Source of the DNA: Castellaniella denitrificans
GTDB taxonomy: Bacteria; Pseudomonadota; Gammaproteobacteria; Burkholderiales; Burkholderiaceae_B
Assembly: GCF_042653765.1 (NCBI RefSeq)
Contig: NZ_JBHSEZ010000028.1
Location: forward strand, 62,001-126,000
Reading direction: 5' to 3'
DNA length: 64,000 nucleotides
A program made the position numbers and the translations under genes. The notes beneath the pieces were generated by a model. It saw only the letters and a list, made by a program, of their open reading frames with translations. It was not told the origin of the DNA and ran no database searches. Of the stretch, positions 29,696-37,975 are shown piece by piece (positions within the stretch are counted from its first letter, which is position 1; each line of letters opens with the position of its first letter).

Positions 29696-30742
29696 ATGAG
29701 CTTCAAGGTCACGGTGCTGCCGGCCAACCGGGAATTCACGGTCGAGCCGGGGCAGACGGTCCTGGACGCCGCCCTGGCGGCCGGCATCGTCCTGCCCTAC
29801 AGCTGCCGCAACGGCACCTGCTCCACCTGCGAGGGGCGGGTGGTCTCGGGCGAATACGACGCGGGGCCGGCGCCGGCCCGCATCCTGGATGCGGCCGATC
29901 TGGCCCGGGGGCATACCCTGCTGTGCCAGGCGCGCCCGTCCTCCGACCTGGTGATCGAGGCCCGCGAGGTCCGCATGGCCGACGACATCGTGGTGCGCAA
30001 GATGCCCGTGCGGGTGCTGTCCCTGGAGCCCCTGGCGCCCGACGTGATGGAGATCACCCTGCAGCTGCCCTCGGCGGAGGCCTTCCGCTTCCAGCCCGGG
30101 CAATACCTGGAGTTCATCTTCAAGGACGGCAGCCGGCGCAGTTATTCCATGGCCTGCGCCCAGGCCGAAGACCATCGGGTGCGCCTGCACGTGCGCCACA
30201 TGCCCGGCGGGCTGTTCACCAGCCGGGTCTTCGGCGCGGGCGACGAGCCGCTCAAGCCGCGCGAGATCCTGCGCATCGAAGGCCCGCTGGGCTCCTTTTT
30301 CCTGGACCCCGACGACGCGCGGCCGATCGTCTTCCTGGCCAGCGGCACGGGTTTCGCCCCGATCCAGGCCATGGTCGAAGGCATGCTGGCCCGAGGCGAC
30401 GCGCGCCCGGCGACGCTGTACTGGGGCGGGCGCCGCCCCGCCGACCTGTACCGGCGGGACCTGGCGCTCGAATGGACCGGGCGCCTGCCGGGCTTCCGCT
30501 TCGTGCCGGTTCTGTCCGAGGCCGGGCCGGGCGACGGCTGGACGGGGCGCACCGGCTGGGTGCACCAGGCGGTCATGGACGACCTGCCCGATTTGTCCGG
30601 CCACCAGGTCTACGCCTGCGGCGCGCCGGCCATGGTCGAGGCCGCGCGCCGCGACTTCGTCGAGCGGTGCGGGCTGGCGCCCGACGCTTTCCACGCCGAT
30701 GCCTTCACCTCGGCGGCGGACCTGGCCAGGGTCGAAGCATGA
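29696..30742 (+). CDS. Ferredoxin-reductase-like flavoprotein, AscD/CDP-6-deoxy-glucoseen reductase family
   Basis: A 348-residue electron-transfer protein. An N-terminal plant-type [2Fe-2S] domain (Cys37, Cys42, Cys45, Cys77) is followed by an FAD domain (RSYSMA near 150) and an NAD(P)H domain (GTGFAPIQAM near 222, ending CGAPAMVEAAR). Databases usually name this set CDP-6-deoxy-delta-3,4-glucoseen reductase, but no dideoxysugar genes are nearby, so a general reductase for a partner oxygenase or radical enzyme is as likely. It lies 42 bp after parC and 31 bp before dadA. Function is inferred; the domain layout is clear. Confidence 0.75.
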   Translation: MSFKVTVLPANREFTVEPGQTVLDAALAAGIVLPYSCRNGTCSTCEGRVVSGEYDAGPAPARILDAADLARGHTLLCQARPSSDLVIEAREVRMADDIVVRKMPVRVLSLEPLAPDVMEITLQLPSAEAFRFQPGQYLEFIFKDGSRRSYSMACAQAEDHRVRLHVRHMPGGLFTSRVFGAGDEPLKPREILRIEGPLGSFFLDPDDARPIVFLASGTGFAPIQAMVEGMLARGDARPATLYWGGRRPADLYRRDLALEWTGRLPGFRFVPVLSEAGPGDGWTGRTGWVHQAVMDDLPDLSGHQVYACGAPAMVEAARRDFVERCGLAPDAFHADAFTSAADLARVEA

Positions 30743-30773
30743 GGCGCGCTTTCCATCTTGGAGCGGTCCTGCG

Positions 30774-32027
30774 ATGAAAGTCGCCGTCTTCGGCGCGGGC
30801 ATCATCGGGGTGTCCAGCGCGTGGTGGCTGGCGCGCGCCGGCCACGAGGTCGAGGTCGTCGAGCGCCGGCCGGGCGCGGCTCTGGAGACCAGCCGGGCCA
30901 ACGGCGGCCAGATCTCCGTCTGCTACGCCGAGCCCTGGGCCAGCGCGCACACGCTGCGCAAGGTCATGCGCTGGATCGGGCGGGCCGACGCGCCGCTGCG
31001 CGTGTCGCCGCGCCTGGATCCCCGGCAATGGCTGTGGTGCGCGCGTTTCCTGGCCGAATGCCGTGAATCGCGTTTCGCGGCGAACCTGCGCGCCATGGTG
31101 ACCCTGGCGCAGTACAGCCGCGCCACGCTGCGCGAGCTGCGGGCGGATCTGGGCATCGAATACGATCACCTGGAACGCGGCATCCTGGCCTTCTACCGCG
31201 ATCCGCGCGAATTCGAGTACGCCCGGGCCAGCGCCGCGCGGATGCGCGAACTGGGCGTGGACCGGCGCATCGTCGACGCGGCCGAGGTCCTGCGCATCGA
31301 GCCGGCCCTGGCGGCGTCCCGAGATCCGATCGTCGGCGGCGATTTCACGGCGGACGACGAGTCGGGCGACGTGCATCTGTTCACGCGCGCCCTGGCCGAA
31401 CGGGCGCGGGACGCGGGCGTGGTCTTCCGCTACGGCACCCGGGTGAACCGGCTGGTGCCCGTGGACGGGCGCATTTCGGTGGCCGAGCTGATCGAGCCCG
31501 ACGGCTATTTCCGGCCCCTGCAGGCCGACGCCTATGTGCTGGCCCTGGGCAGCTTCACCCCCGCACTGGCCGCGCCGCTGGGCCTGTCCTGCCCGGTCTG
31601 GCCGGCCAAGGGCTATTCCGCGACCTTCCGCCTGCGGGACCCGGATGCCGCGCCCATGGTCAGCCTGGTCGACCAGGAGGCCAAGATCGTTTTTTCGCGG
31701 CTGGGCGACCGTCTGCGCATGGCCGGAACGGCCGAGATCGGCGGCTATTCCCGCGCCCTGGATACCGGACGTTGCAATCGGCTGGTCGAGCAGGCCCGCG
31801 CCCTGTTCCCAAGCGCCCTCGATTTTGCTAATGTTCAATATTGGTCCGGCCTGCGGCCCACGACGCCTTCCAACGTCCCCCTCATCGGCCGTACTCGCAT
31901 ACGCAATCTCTACCTGAACACGGGTCATGGCAGCCTCGGCTGGACCATGGGGGCGGGTTCGGGCAGGGTGCTGGCTGACCTGGTGTCCGGACGGACGCCG
32001 GATATCGACTTTCCTTTTTTGGATTGA
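30774..32027 (+). CDS. dadA: D-amino acid dehydrogenase small subunit
   Basis: A 417-residue FAD-dependent oxidoreductase of the DAO family; E. coli DadA (432) oxidises D-alanine and other D-amino acids and feeds electrons to quinone. The N-terminal dinucleotide site is FGAGIIGVSSAWWL (residues 5-18). The ETSRANGGQIS segment near 38 is typical of DadA. The C-terminus (LYLNTGHGSLGWTMGAGSGR near 378) closes the flavin site. ATG at 30774 was preferred over an in-frame upstream start because GGAG lies 10 bases before it and the flavin motif begins at once. The next gene starts 6 bp after its stop. No alanine racemase (dadX) is adjacent. Confidence 0.85.
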   Translation: MKVAVFGAGIIGVSSAWWLARAGHEVEVVERRPGAALETSRANGGQISVCYAEPWASAHTLRKVMRWIGRADAPLRVSPRLDPRQWLWCARFLAECRESRFAANLRAMVTLAQYSRATLRELRADLGIEYDHLERGILAFYRDPREFEYARASAARMRELGVDRRIVDAAEVLRIEPALAASRDPIVGGDFTADDESGDVHLFTRALAERARDAGVVFRYGTRVNRLVPVDGRISVAELIEPDGYFRPLQADAYVLALGSFTPALAAPLGLSCPVWPAKGYSATFRLRDPDAAPMVSLVDQEAKIVFSRLGDRLRMAGTAEIGGYSRALDTGRCNRLVEQARALFPSALDFANVQYWSGLRPTTPSNVPLIGRTRIRNLYLNTGHGSLGWTMGAGSGRVLADLVSGRTPDIDFPFLD

Positions 32028-32033
32028 CTCATC

Positions 32034-33347
32034 ATGAATCTTCCTTTTGGCTCCGGTACGTCGCGTCCGGGGATGCGCGCTGTCTGGACGCTCGTGGCCG
32101 CCGTCGCGGCCGCGCCCGCCTGGGCGGCGACCGAAGTGCCGGTCTGGCACACCCTCAAGGGCCACAACGCCGAAGTCTTCCAGGATCTGGTCAAGACCTA
32201 CAACCGCAGCCAGTCCGACGTGAAGGTCGTGCCGCGCGTCTTCGACACGCCCGAGGCGCTCGACCAGGCGCTGGGCGCCGCCGCCCAGTCCAAGAGCCTG
32301 CCCGCCCTGGCGCAGATCGGCGACAGCCACACGCTGGAGGACATCGCCCAGCGCAGCTACGTGCAGCCGTTCCACACGCTGCAGAAGTCCTCGGCGCTGA
32401 AGGGCACGCGCTGGTTCGTGTCCTCGGACAATGCCTTCATCCATGACGCCAAGGGCCAGTTGATGGCCTTCCCGTACATGCTGGAAATCCCCGTCATGTA
32501 CTACAACCAGGACGCCTTCAAGAAGGCCAAGCTGACGCCCGCCGCGCCGCAGCGCACCTGGATGGACCTGCAGGGCCAGCTCGTCACCCTGGCCAACAAC
32601 GGTTCGCGCAAGTGTCCGCTGACCTCCGACCTGCCCGTGTCGATCAACCTGGAAAACCTGGCGGCGGTCAACAACCAGCTCTATGCCAGCGCCGACAACG
32701 GCCTGAAGGCCAAGGGCCTGCCCAGCTTCTCCTTCGACTCCACCTACGTGCGCCACCTGGCCCTGATGATCAGCTGGGTGCGTTCCGAGATCATGGTGCG
32801 TCCGGACGCGGGCATGCATTCCATCAGCCGTTTCGCCCAGGGCGAATGCGCCGTGCTGATGTCCAGCTCCGGCCACATCGGCGAGTTCCTCGGCCAGCGC
32901 AAGCTGCATTACGCGGTGTCCGGCCTGCCGTACTATCCCGAAGTCACGCGCAAGCCCGGCAACCCCTTCGTCAGCGGCGCCGGCCTGTGGGTCATGAAGA
33001 CCGCCAAGCCGGTCACCGACGCCACGGCCGCCTTCCTGGGCTGGCTGTCGCAGCCCGAACAGGCGGCGCTCTGGTACCAGCAGACCGGCTTCCTGCCGCT
33101 GACCCAGGCCGCGTTCGACGCCACGCCCGCCAGCTACTACGCCAGCCTGGGCCAGTGGCGCGACCTGGTGTCCGTCTACAGCGGCAAGGCCGTCCTGACG
33201 GCGCAAGGCTTCCGCATCCACAACTATCCGGCCATCCGCTCGCGCTTCCAGCAGATCCTGGATTCCGCCCTGAACGGCCAGCAGCCGGCCGTCACCGCCC
33301 TGAACGTGGCGGCGGCCGAAGCCAACAAGCTGGTGCGCCAGCGCTGA
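32034..33347 (+). CDS. ABC-type extracellular solute-binding protein, UgpB-like
   Basis: A 437-residue periplasmic binding protein with a signal peptide (hydrophobic stretch near 15-30, AWA cleavage site). The mature protein (VPVWHTLKGHNAEVFQDLV) follows the UgpB pattern for sn-glycerol-3-phosphate uptake. MAFPYMLEIPVMYYNQDAFKKA near 144 and NPFVSGAGLWVMK near 309 are typical of this binding-protein cluster. No permease (ugpA/ugpE) or ATPase (ugpC) gene is nearby, so it is an orphan. A start at an internal ATG (32073) would give a tighter signal peptide. It lies 6 bp after dadA and is followed by strong hairpins. Confidence 0.75.
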   Translation: MNLPFGSGTSRPGMRAVWTLVAAVAAAPAWAATEVPVWHTLKGHNAEVFQDLVKTYNRSQSDVKVVPRVFDTPEALDQALGAAAQSKSLPALAQIGDSHTLEDIAQRSYVQPFHTLQKSSALKGTRWFVSSDNAFIHDAKGQLMAFPYMLEIPVMYYNQDAFKKAKLTPAAPQRTWMDLQGQLVTLANNGSRKCPLTSDLPVSINLENLAAVNNQLYASADNGLKAKGLPSFSFDSTYVRHLALMISWVRSEIMVRPDAGMHSISRFAQGECAVLMSSSGHIGEFLGQRKLHYAVSGLPYYPEVTRKPGNPFVSGAGLWVMKTAKPVTDATAAFLGWLSQPEQAALWYQQTGFLPLTQAAFDATPASYYASLGQWRDLVSVYSGKAVLTAQGFRIHNYPAIRSRFQQILDSALNGQQPAVTALNVAAAEANKLVRQR

Positions 33348-33354
33348 TCGCGGC

Positions 33355-33378
33355 GGCGGGCCGCACCGACGGCCCGCC
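33355..33378 (+). terminator. GC-rich hairpin just after the UgpB-like gene
   Basis: GGCGGGCCG (33355-33363) and CGGCCCGCC (33370-33378) form a 9-bp stem with a 6-base loop, starting 8 bp after the stop codon. There is no T-run, so it may act as a 3'-end stabiliser rather than a terminator. Confidence 0.4.
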
Positions 33379-33435
33379 CCGCCGCGGCGATTCCGGCTCC
33401 GGCGCGGTCGCCGCGGCCTCCGCCTCCTGATGTGC

Positions 33436-33490
33436 TCCGCCCCCGGGGCCGCGCCGATTCCATCGCGCGGCCCCGGGGGCGGACCTTTTC
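33436..33490 (+). terminator. Strong terminator upstream of the pilus operon
   Basis: Perfect 19-bp arms (33436-33454 and 33465-33483) around a 10-base loop, followed by CCTTTTC. The stem is almost all G+C. It isolates the dadA/UgpB-like unit from the pilus operon that begins at 33583. Confidence 0.75.
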
Positions 33491-33582
33491 ATCCGTTCGT
33501 ATTTCCCAGTCTGGCGGCCCGCGCCCGGGCACGTCACCATGGGCGCCATGATTCACGACCGTGGTGTCGCCGGGGGGAAAAC

Positions 33583-34545
33583 ATGATCAGGATGTTGGGC
33601 GCGGGACTGTTGCTGGCGGGATTGGGGGGCTGCGCCGCCCCGTCGGACGGCGCCTGGTGGCGCGAGCTGGCCGGGCTGCCGCCGGCGCCTAGCGCCTACC
33701 GCTTCGACTGGCGCATCGCGGGCGATCCGGCGCTGGCGCCGCTGCAGGTCTTCGACGACGGGCGCGAAACCTGGCTGCAGTATCCCGTCGGCCAGCCGGT
33801 GCCCGCCGTGTTCGAGCGCGCCGCCGGGGGCGACCGGCTGCTGCGGCCCCGGCGCGAGGGAGACTACCTGATCCTGCGCGGCGTGCCGGAGCGCATCGTC
33901 CTGCGCGGCGGGCTGTCCCGGGCCGAGGCCTGGCGCGCGCCCGGGACGACGCCGGCGCCGGAGGCCGGCTTGCCGGCCTTGCCCTCGGCCGCCGCCGGAT
34001 TCGCGTCCGCGCCGCGCGACGCGGAATCCATGGTCGCGGCCCAGGGGGCCGTCCCGGACGGGGCGGCCGGTCCGGCGCGCACGGCCGTGCCGGCGGTCGC
34101 GCACCTGCCGATGCCCGCGCCGCGTCCCCGGCCGATGCCGCCTCCGGTTCCGCCCGCGCCCCCGGCTCCGCCCGAGCGCCTGGACCGGCCCTCCGGCGAC
34201 ACGGCCGGTCCGGCCGCGGCCGCCGTCCGGGCGCCGGCCGCGGCCCGCGCCACGTCCTTCGAGGTCACGCCGGCCGACGGCAACGTCCGGCGGGCGCTGG
34301 GGCGCTGGGCGCATGCCGCGGGCTGGACCTTCGAATCCGAGCACTGGGACGTCGACGCCGACATTCCCCTGGCGGGTTCCGCCGTCTTCGGGGATTCGTT
34401 CCGCGCGGCGGTGCGCGGCCTGCTGTCCGCGACCGAACTCGGGGACCGGCCGGTCCAGCCCTGTTTCTACGCCAACCGGGTCCTGCGCGTCGTGCCGCTG
34501 GCGCAGCGCTGCGACCGGACCCGGGCGCCGGGAGCCGAGTCGTGA
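33583..34545 (+). CDS. pilL: PilL/TcpQ-like type IVb pilus lipoprotein
   Basis: A 320-residue lipoprotein with lipobox LGGC (Cys17). Residues about 40-110 (YRFDWRIAGDPALAPLQVFDDG and WLQYPVG) resemble the N-terminal beta domain of VirB9/TrbG proteins. A long Pro/Ala-rich linker follows (PMPAPRPRPMPPPVPPAPP, near 175-205). The last 85 residues (ATSFEVTPADGNVRRALGRWA through YANRVLRVVPLAQRC) form a TcpQ C-terminal domain, which assists secretin assembly. ATG 33583 has GGGGGGAAA upstream; the longer frame from 33430 runs through the terminator. First gene of the operon; its stop overlaps the pilN GTG. The symbol follows R64 naming by position. Confidence 0.7.
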   Translation: MIRMLGAGLLLAGLGGCAAPSDGAWWRELAGLPPAPSAYRFDWRIAGDPALAPLQVFDDGRETWLQYPVGQPVPAVFERAAGGDRLLRPRREGDYLILRGVPERIVLRGGLSRAEAWRAPGTTPAPEAGLPALPSAAAGFASAPRDAESMVAAQGAVPDGAAGPARTAVPAVAHLPMPAPRPRPMPPPVPPAPPAPPERLDRPSGDTAGPAAAAVRAPAAARATSFEVTPADGNVRRALGRWAHAAGWTFESEHWDVDADIPLAGSAVFGDSFRAAVRGLLSATELGDRPVQPCFYANRVLRVVPLAQRCDRTRAPGAES

Positions 34546-36140
34546 CGTCCCTCCGCCGGCTCGGTCCGGCCATCCTGTGCCTGTGCCTGGGACTGTCCGG
34601 GTGCGCCTTCTCCGAACGCCTGCGTCAGGCGGCGGGCGACTTCCGCCTGGCGGGCGACACCGCGTCCCGCGAGCACGACCGGTTTTCCCGGGCCGCGACC
34701 GATGCCGACGCGCGCCGCGCCGCCCAGGACATCGACCGGCCCTGGGTCGCCGGGCGGGCGCAGCCGCTGGCCCGCGAACTGACGCTGCCCGCGCCCCTGC
34801 GCGCCCGCGTGCGCACGACCCTGCTGTTTTCCGACGGCACCGACGACCTGCGCCGGATCGCGCGGCGCATCGCCGCCGTCACGGGGATCCCGGTCCACGT
34901 GCGCCCCGATGCCCTGCTGCCGTCCGGGCTTTTCCTGCCGCGCCTGGCGGGCGGCGCGGGGCAGGGCGCTCCGGCCGCCGACCCGCCCGAGCCCTTCAAC
35001 CTGGCGTCCGGCCCGGCGCCCTTGCCGCGGATCCTCGATCGCCTGTGCGCGCATCTCGGGGTGCGCTGGCGCTACGAGCGGGACCGCATCGAATTCTTCC
35101 GCACCGACACCCGGGTCTTCGACGTCCGGGCGCTCACGCTCGATGCGCGCGTCCAGGCTTCCCTGGGGCAGGGAAGGGATTCGTCCGACGGCGGCTTCGT
35201 CAGCGCTTCCGGCACCCGCCTGAGCGGCGGCGACCAGGACGTGATGAAGACCATCCGCGCCCGGATCGAGCCGTTCCTGTCCCGGGCCGGCGTGCTGGTG
35301 GCCGAACCCGGCGCCGGCGCGTCCGTCGTGGTCACCGACACGCCCGACGTCCTGGACCGCATCGCCCGCTACCTGGACCGGGAAAACCGGGCCCTGACGC
35401 GGCGCGTGCGCCTGGTCTTCGAAGAGCTGACCGTGGCCCTGAGCGAGCAGGCCCAGGCCGGCATCGACTGGAACCTGATCTTTTCCGGCGCCCGCCTGGC
35501 CGCCGGGCTGGCGGTGCCGGCCCTGGCCGGCGGCACGGGAGGGCAACTGGGGGTGAACATCGTCCAGGGACCGTTTTCGGGCAGCGAGGCCGTCATCCGC
35601 GCCCTGGGCGAGTCCGTCCAACTGGTGCGGCGCAGCAGCGTGCCCATCCTGGGGTTGAACAGGCGGCCGATCTCGCACGCGGTCCGGACGACGTTCTCGT
35701 ACATCGACCGGATCGAAACCACGCCGGTCTCCGGCGCCACCGGCCTGGCGGTGCCGGCCGTGTCGGTCAACCAGAAGGCCGAGACCGTCGGATCCCTGCT
35801 GACCCTGGTGCCCGACGCCCAGGAAGACGGCCAGATCCTGCTGTCCCTGGCCTACGACAACACCGTGGCCCAGCCCCTCAAGACCGTCACCTTCGGCGAC
35901 AAGGACCATCCCCTGCAACTGCAGCAGCTCACCATCGAGGGCAACGGGACAGTGCAGCAGTTGGCCCTGCAGCCGGGGCAGCCGCTGGTGGTGTCGGGGT
36001 TCGACCGGCAGACCTCCGAGTCCGCCGAGCGCCGCCTGAACCCCGGGGTGCCCGCGCTGTTCGGCGGCGGCAACCAGCTCAACGCCCAGCGGCTGACCAC
36101 GGTGCTGATCATCACCGCCCAGGTCGAAGAGGGGCTCTGA
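34542..36140 (+). CDS. pilN: PilN-type IVb pilus outer-membrane secretin lipoprotein
   Basis: PilN forms the outer-membrane ring through which the thin pilus passes. The 532-residue protein has a lipobox LSGC (Cys21), N-domains with TGIPVHVRPD near 118, and a secretin C-terminal domain (VRLVFEELTVALSEQAQAGIDWN near 287-310). SVPILGLNRRPISHAVRTTFSYID near 366 and LLTLVPDAQEDGQILLSLAYDN near 427 are typical PilN. The start is GTG at 34542, overlapping the pilL stop (GTGA). It belongs to the BfpB/PilN secretin group, not the PilQ group of type IVa pili. Confidence 0.88.
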   Translation: MTSLRRLGPAILCLCLGLSGCAFSERLRQAAGDFRLAGDTASREHDRFSRAATDADARRAAQDIDRPWVAGRAQPLARELTLPAPLRARVRTTLLFSDGTDDLRRIARRIAAVTGIPVHVRPDALLPSGLFLPRLAGGAGQGAPAADPPEPFNLASGPAPLPRILDRLCAHLGVRWRYERDRIEFFRTDTRVFDVRALTLDARVQASLGQGRDSSDGGFVSASGTRLSGGDQDVMKTIRARIEPFLSRAGVLVAEPGAGASVVVTDTPDVLDRIARYLDRENRALTRRVRLVFEELTVALSEQAQAGIDWNLIFSGARLAAGLAVPALAGGTGGQLGVNIVQGPFSGSEAVIRALGESVQLVRRSSVPILGLNRRPISHAVRTTFSYIDRIETTPVSGATGLAVPAVSVNQKAETVGSLLTLVPDAQEDGQILLSLAYDNTVAQPLKTVTFGDKDHPLQLQQLTIEGNGTVQQLALQPGQPLVVSGFDRQTSESAERRLNPGVPALFGGGNQLNAQRLTTVLIITAQVEEGL

Positions 36141-36141
36141 C

Positions 36142-37410
36142 ATGGCGCGCACCGCTCGTCTCGTCTGGGTGGATCGGGTGCCGCTCGCCTTCGGGCTGGA
36201 CTGGGTGCCGCTGCTGGGCGACCCGGAGGCCGCCCGGGCGCGGGCGCGCCGCCTGGGGGCTTCCCACCGGGTGGTGTCGGGCGACCCTCCCGCCGCGCTG
36301 GGCCTGGCGCGCGGCCTGCCCGCCGGTCTGGCCTGCTGGTCGGCGGCGGACCTGCTGGCGCGCCGCCATCCGCGCGGCACCGTGGCCTGCGTGCTGCCGC
36401 TCGAAGGGGGAATCTGGCACGTGCTGGCCGCCCACGAAGGCGTCGCCCTGGCGCGGGCCGACCGGGGCTACCCCGACGCGGACCTGGCCCGCGAGGCGAT
36501 CGAGGCCCTGCGCCTGGCGCACCCGAAACTGGAGCTGCTCGCCGCGCAGGCCGGCGTGGGCGCGGCGGGGCCGCTGGAAGCGCTGGCGGGCCAGGCGGCG
36601 GGCCGGCCTCCCCTGGAACCGGTGCGCCGGCGCGGCCTGCGGCTGGCGCTGCTGGTCCTGGCGGCCGGCCTGGGGGCGGCCGGCTGGCTGCGCTGGGGCG
36701 GCGGCGCGGATGCGGCCGCCGCGCCCGATCCCGATGCGCGGGCCGGCTGGCACGCGGCGCTGGAACGCACGCTGGCCCGGCGCCCGCTTCATGGCGAGGC
36801 GGGCACCCGGGCCCTGCTGGACGCCTTGTACCGCCAGCCCGCGCGGCTCGGGGGCTGGTCCCTGCACGACCTGCGCTGCCAGCCCGGGCCGGACGGCGCG
36901 GTGTGGCAATGCGTGGGCGAATACCGCCGCCAGGGCCTCCTGGCGGACAACCGCGCATTGCTGCGGGCCGCGCCCGCCGGCTGGCGGCTGGACTTTCCCT
37001 CCCTGGACGTCGCCCGTGCCGCCTGGACCCTGTCCCTGCCCGGCCGGCGCCCGGAGCCGGACGGCCTGCCGCGCGCGGGGCTTCTGGCGCGCGACTGGAC
37101 CAGCGCGCTCCAGGCGGTGCTGCCGGCCTTCTCCGTGCTGCGGCTCGAAGCGGCGCGCCCGCTGGCGGTGCCGCCGCCGCACGACGCCCAGGGCCGTGAG
37201 CTTCCCTTGCCCGGGGATTTTCCGGCCCTGGCCGTGCGCGCCCTGCGGGTCGAGGGACCGCTGCGCTCGGGCGCGCTGCTGGCGCCGCTGGCCCGGGCCG
37301 TCTCCTGGCACAAGGCCGCCCTGACCCTGGCGCCGAGCGCCCGGCCGGGCGTGCGCGCCAGCCGCCTGATCCTGCATCTCGAAGGGACCGTCTATGAAAA
37401 CCGATCGTGA
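36142..37410 (+). CDS. pilO: Type IVb pilus assembly protein PilO2
   Basis: A 422-residue bitopic inner-membrane protein. The N-terminal cytoplasmic domain (about 170 residues, actin-like in the family) precedes a single membrane span near 170-190 (LALLVLAAGLGAAGWL) and a periplasmic region. This is the layout of PilO2/pilin accessory proteins in R64-type pilus operons, where it connects PilN, PilP and the motor complex. The ATG follows the pilN stop by one base. Sequence conservation in this family is low; the call rests on layout and position. Confidence 0.75.
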   Translation: MARTARLVWVDRVPLAFGLDWVPLLGDPEAARARARRLGASHRVVSGDPPAALGLARGLPAGLACWSAADLLARRHPRGTVACVLPLEGGIWHVLAAHEGVALARADRGYPDADLAREAIEALRLAHPKLELLAAQAGVGAAGPLEALAGQAAGRPPLEPVRRRGLRLALLVLAAGLGAAGWLRWGGGADAAAAPDPDARAGWHAALERTLARRPLHGEAGTRALLDALYRQPARLGGWSLHDLRCQPGPDGAVWQCVGEYRRQGLLADNRALLRAAPAGWRLDFPSLDVARAAWTLSLPGRRPEPDGLPRAGLLARDWTSALQAVLPAFSVLRLEAARPLAVPPPHDAQGRELPLPGDFPALAVRALRVEGPLRSGALLAPLARAVSWHKAALTLAPSARPGVRASRLILHLEGTVYENRS

Positions 37411-37975
37411 ATTCGTGCGCGGAACGGGCGTTCCGGGCCCGGTTCCCCGTCCGTCCGGTTCCTCCGGATCATCCGGGGCCCTCCTGGGGGCCGCGGGACT
37501 GTGCCTGGCGCTGGCGTGGGGCGCGCCGCCGCCGGTCCGGGCGGAACCGCCGGCCGGCACCGTGCGGGCCGGCGAGCCATCCCCGGCGGATTCCATGCCG
37601 GAAGACCCCCAGGCCCGCTGGGAAACCCAGTCGGTGCGCGAGCTGATGCAGCAGGATCTGCGGGACGCGCTGGCTTCCCCGGCCGGCGGCCCCGCCGGCC
37701 GCGCCGGCCCGGGGAGCCGGGAGCCGGGCGTGCGGCCCGTGCTGGAACCCCGCCTGGTGGCGCTGTACGGTGTCGGCCAGGCCCTGATGGCCGAAATCCA
37801 GGTGGGCCGCCGGGCCTATCTGTACGTGCGCGGCCAGGCCTGGCCCGCGGGGTACGCCGGGGACCGGGGCGTCTATCAGCTGCGCGGCATGAATGGCGCC
37901 TGCGTCCAGCTCGAACGCGGCGAGGACCGGCATTCCCTGTGCCTGCGCATGCTGCTGGGCGAGGCGCGGCCATGA
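37394..37975 (+). CDS. pilP: Type IVb pilus protein PilP
   Basis: A 193-residue secreted or membrane-anchored protein with a hydrophobic stretch near 28-45 and a likely signal cleavage after VRA (residue about 51). A short disordered region with a Gly/Ala stretch is followed by a compact C-terminal domain (RLVALYGVGQALMAEIQVGRR near 123) with two cysteines near 168 and 182. The pattern ALYGVG..L.A.V..G fits PilP of R64-type operons, which links the inner-membrane platform with the secretin. It overlaps pilO by 17 bp and pilQ by 4 bp. Confidence 0.75.
   Translation: MKTDREFVRGTGVPGPVPRPSGSSGSSGALLGAAGLCLALAWGAPPPVRAEPPAGTVRAGEPSPADSMPEDPQARWETQSVRELMQQDLRDALASPAGGPAGRAGPGSREPGVRPVLEPRLVALYGVGQALMAEIQVGRRAYLYVRGQAWPAGYAGDRGVYQLRGMNGACVQLERGEDRHSLCLRMLLGEARP

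Noticed and set aside
33430..33582. Upstream start for the PilL lipoprotein at 33430
   Set aside because: This region is the perfect terminator hairpin, and the lipobox requires the start at 33583.
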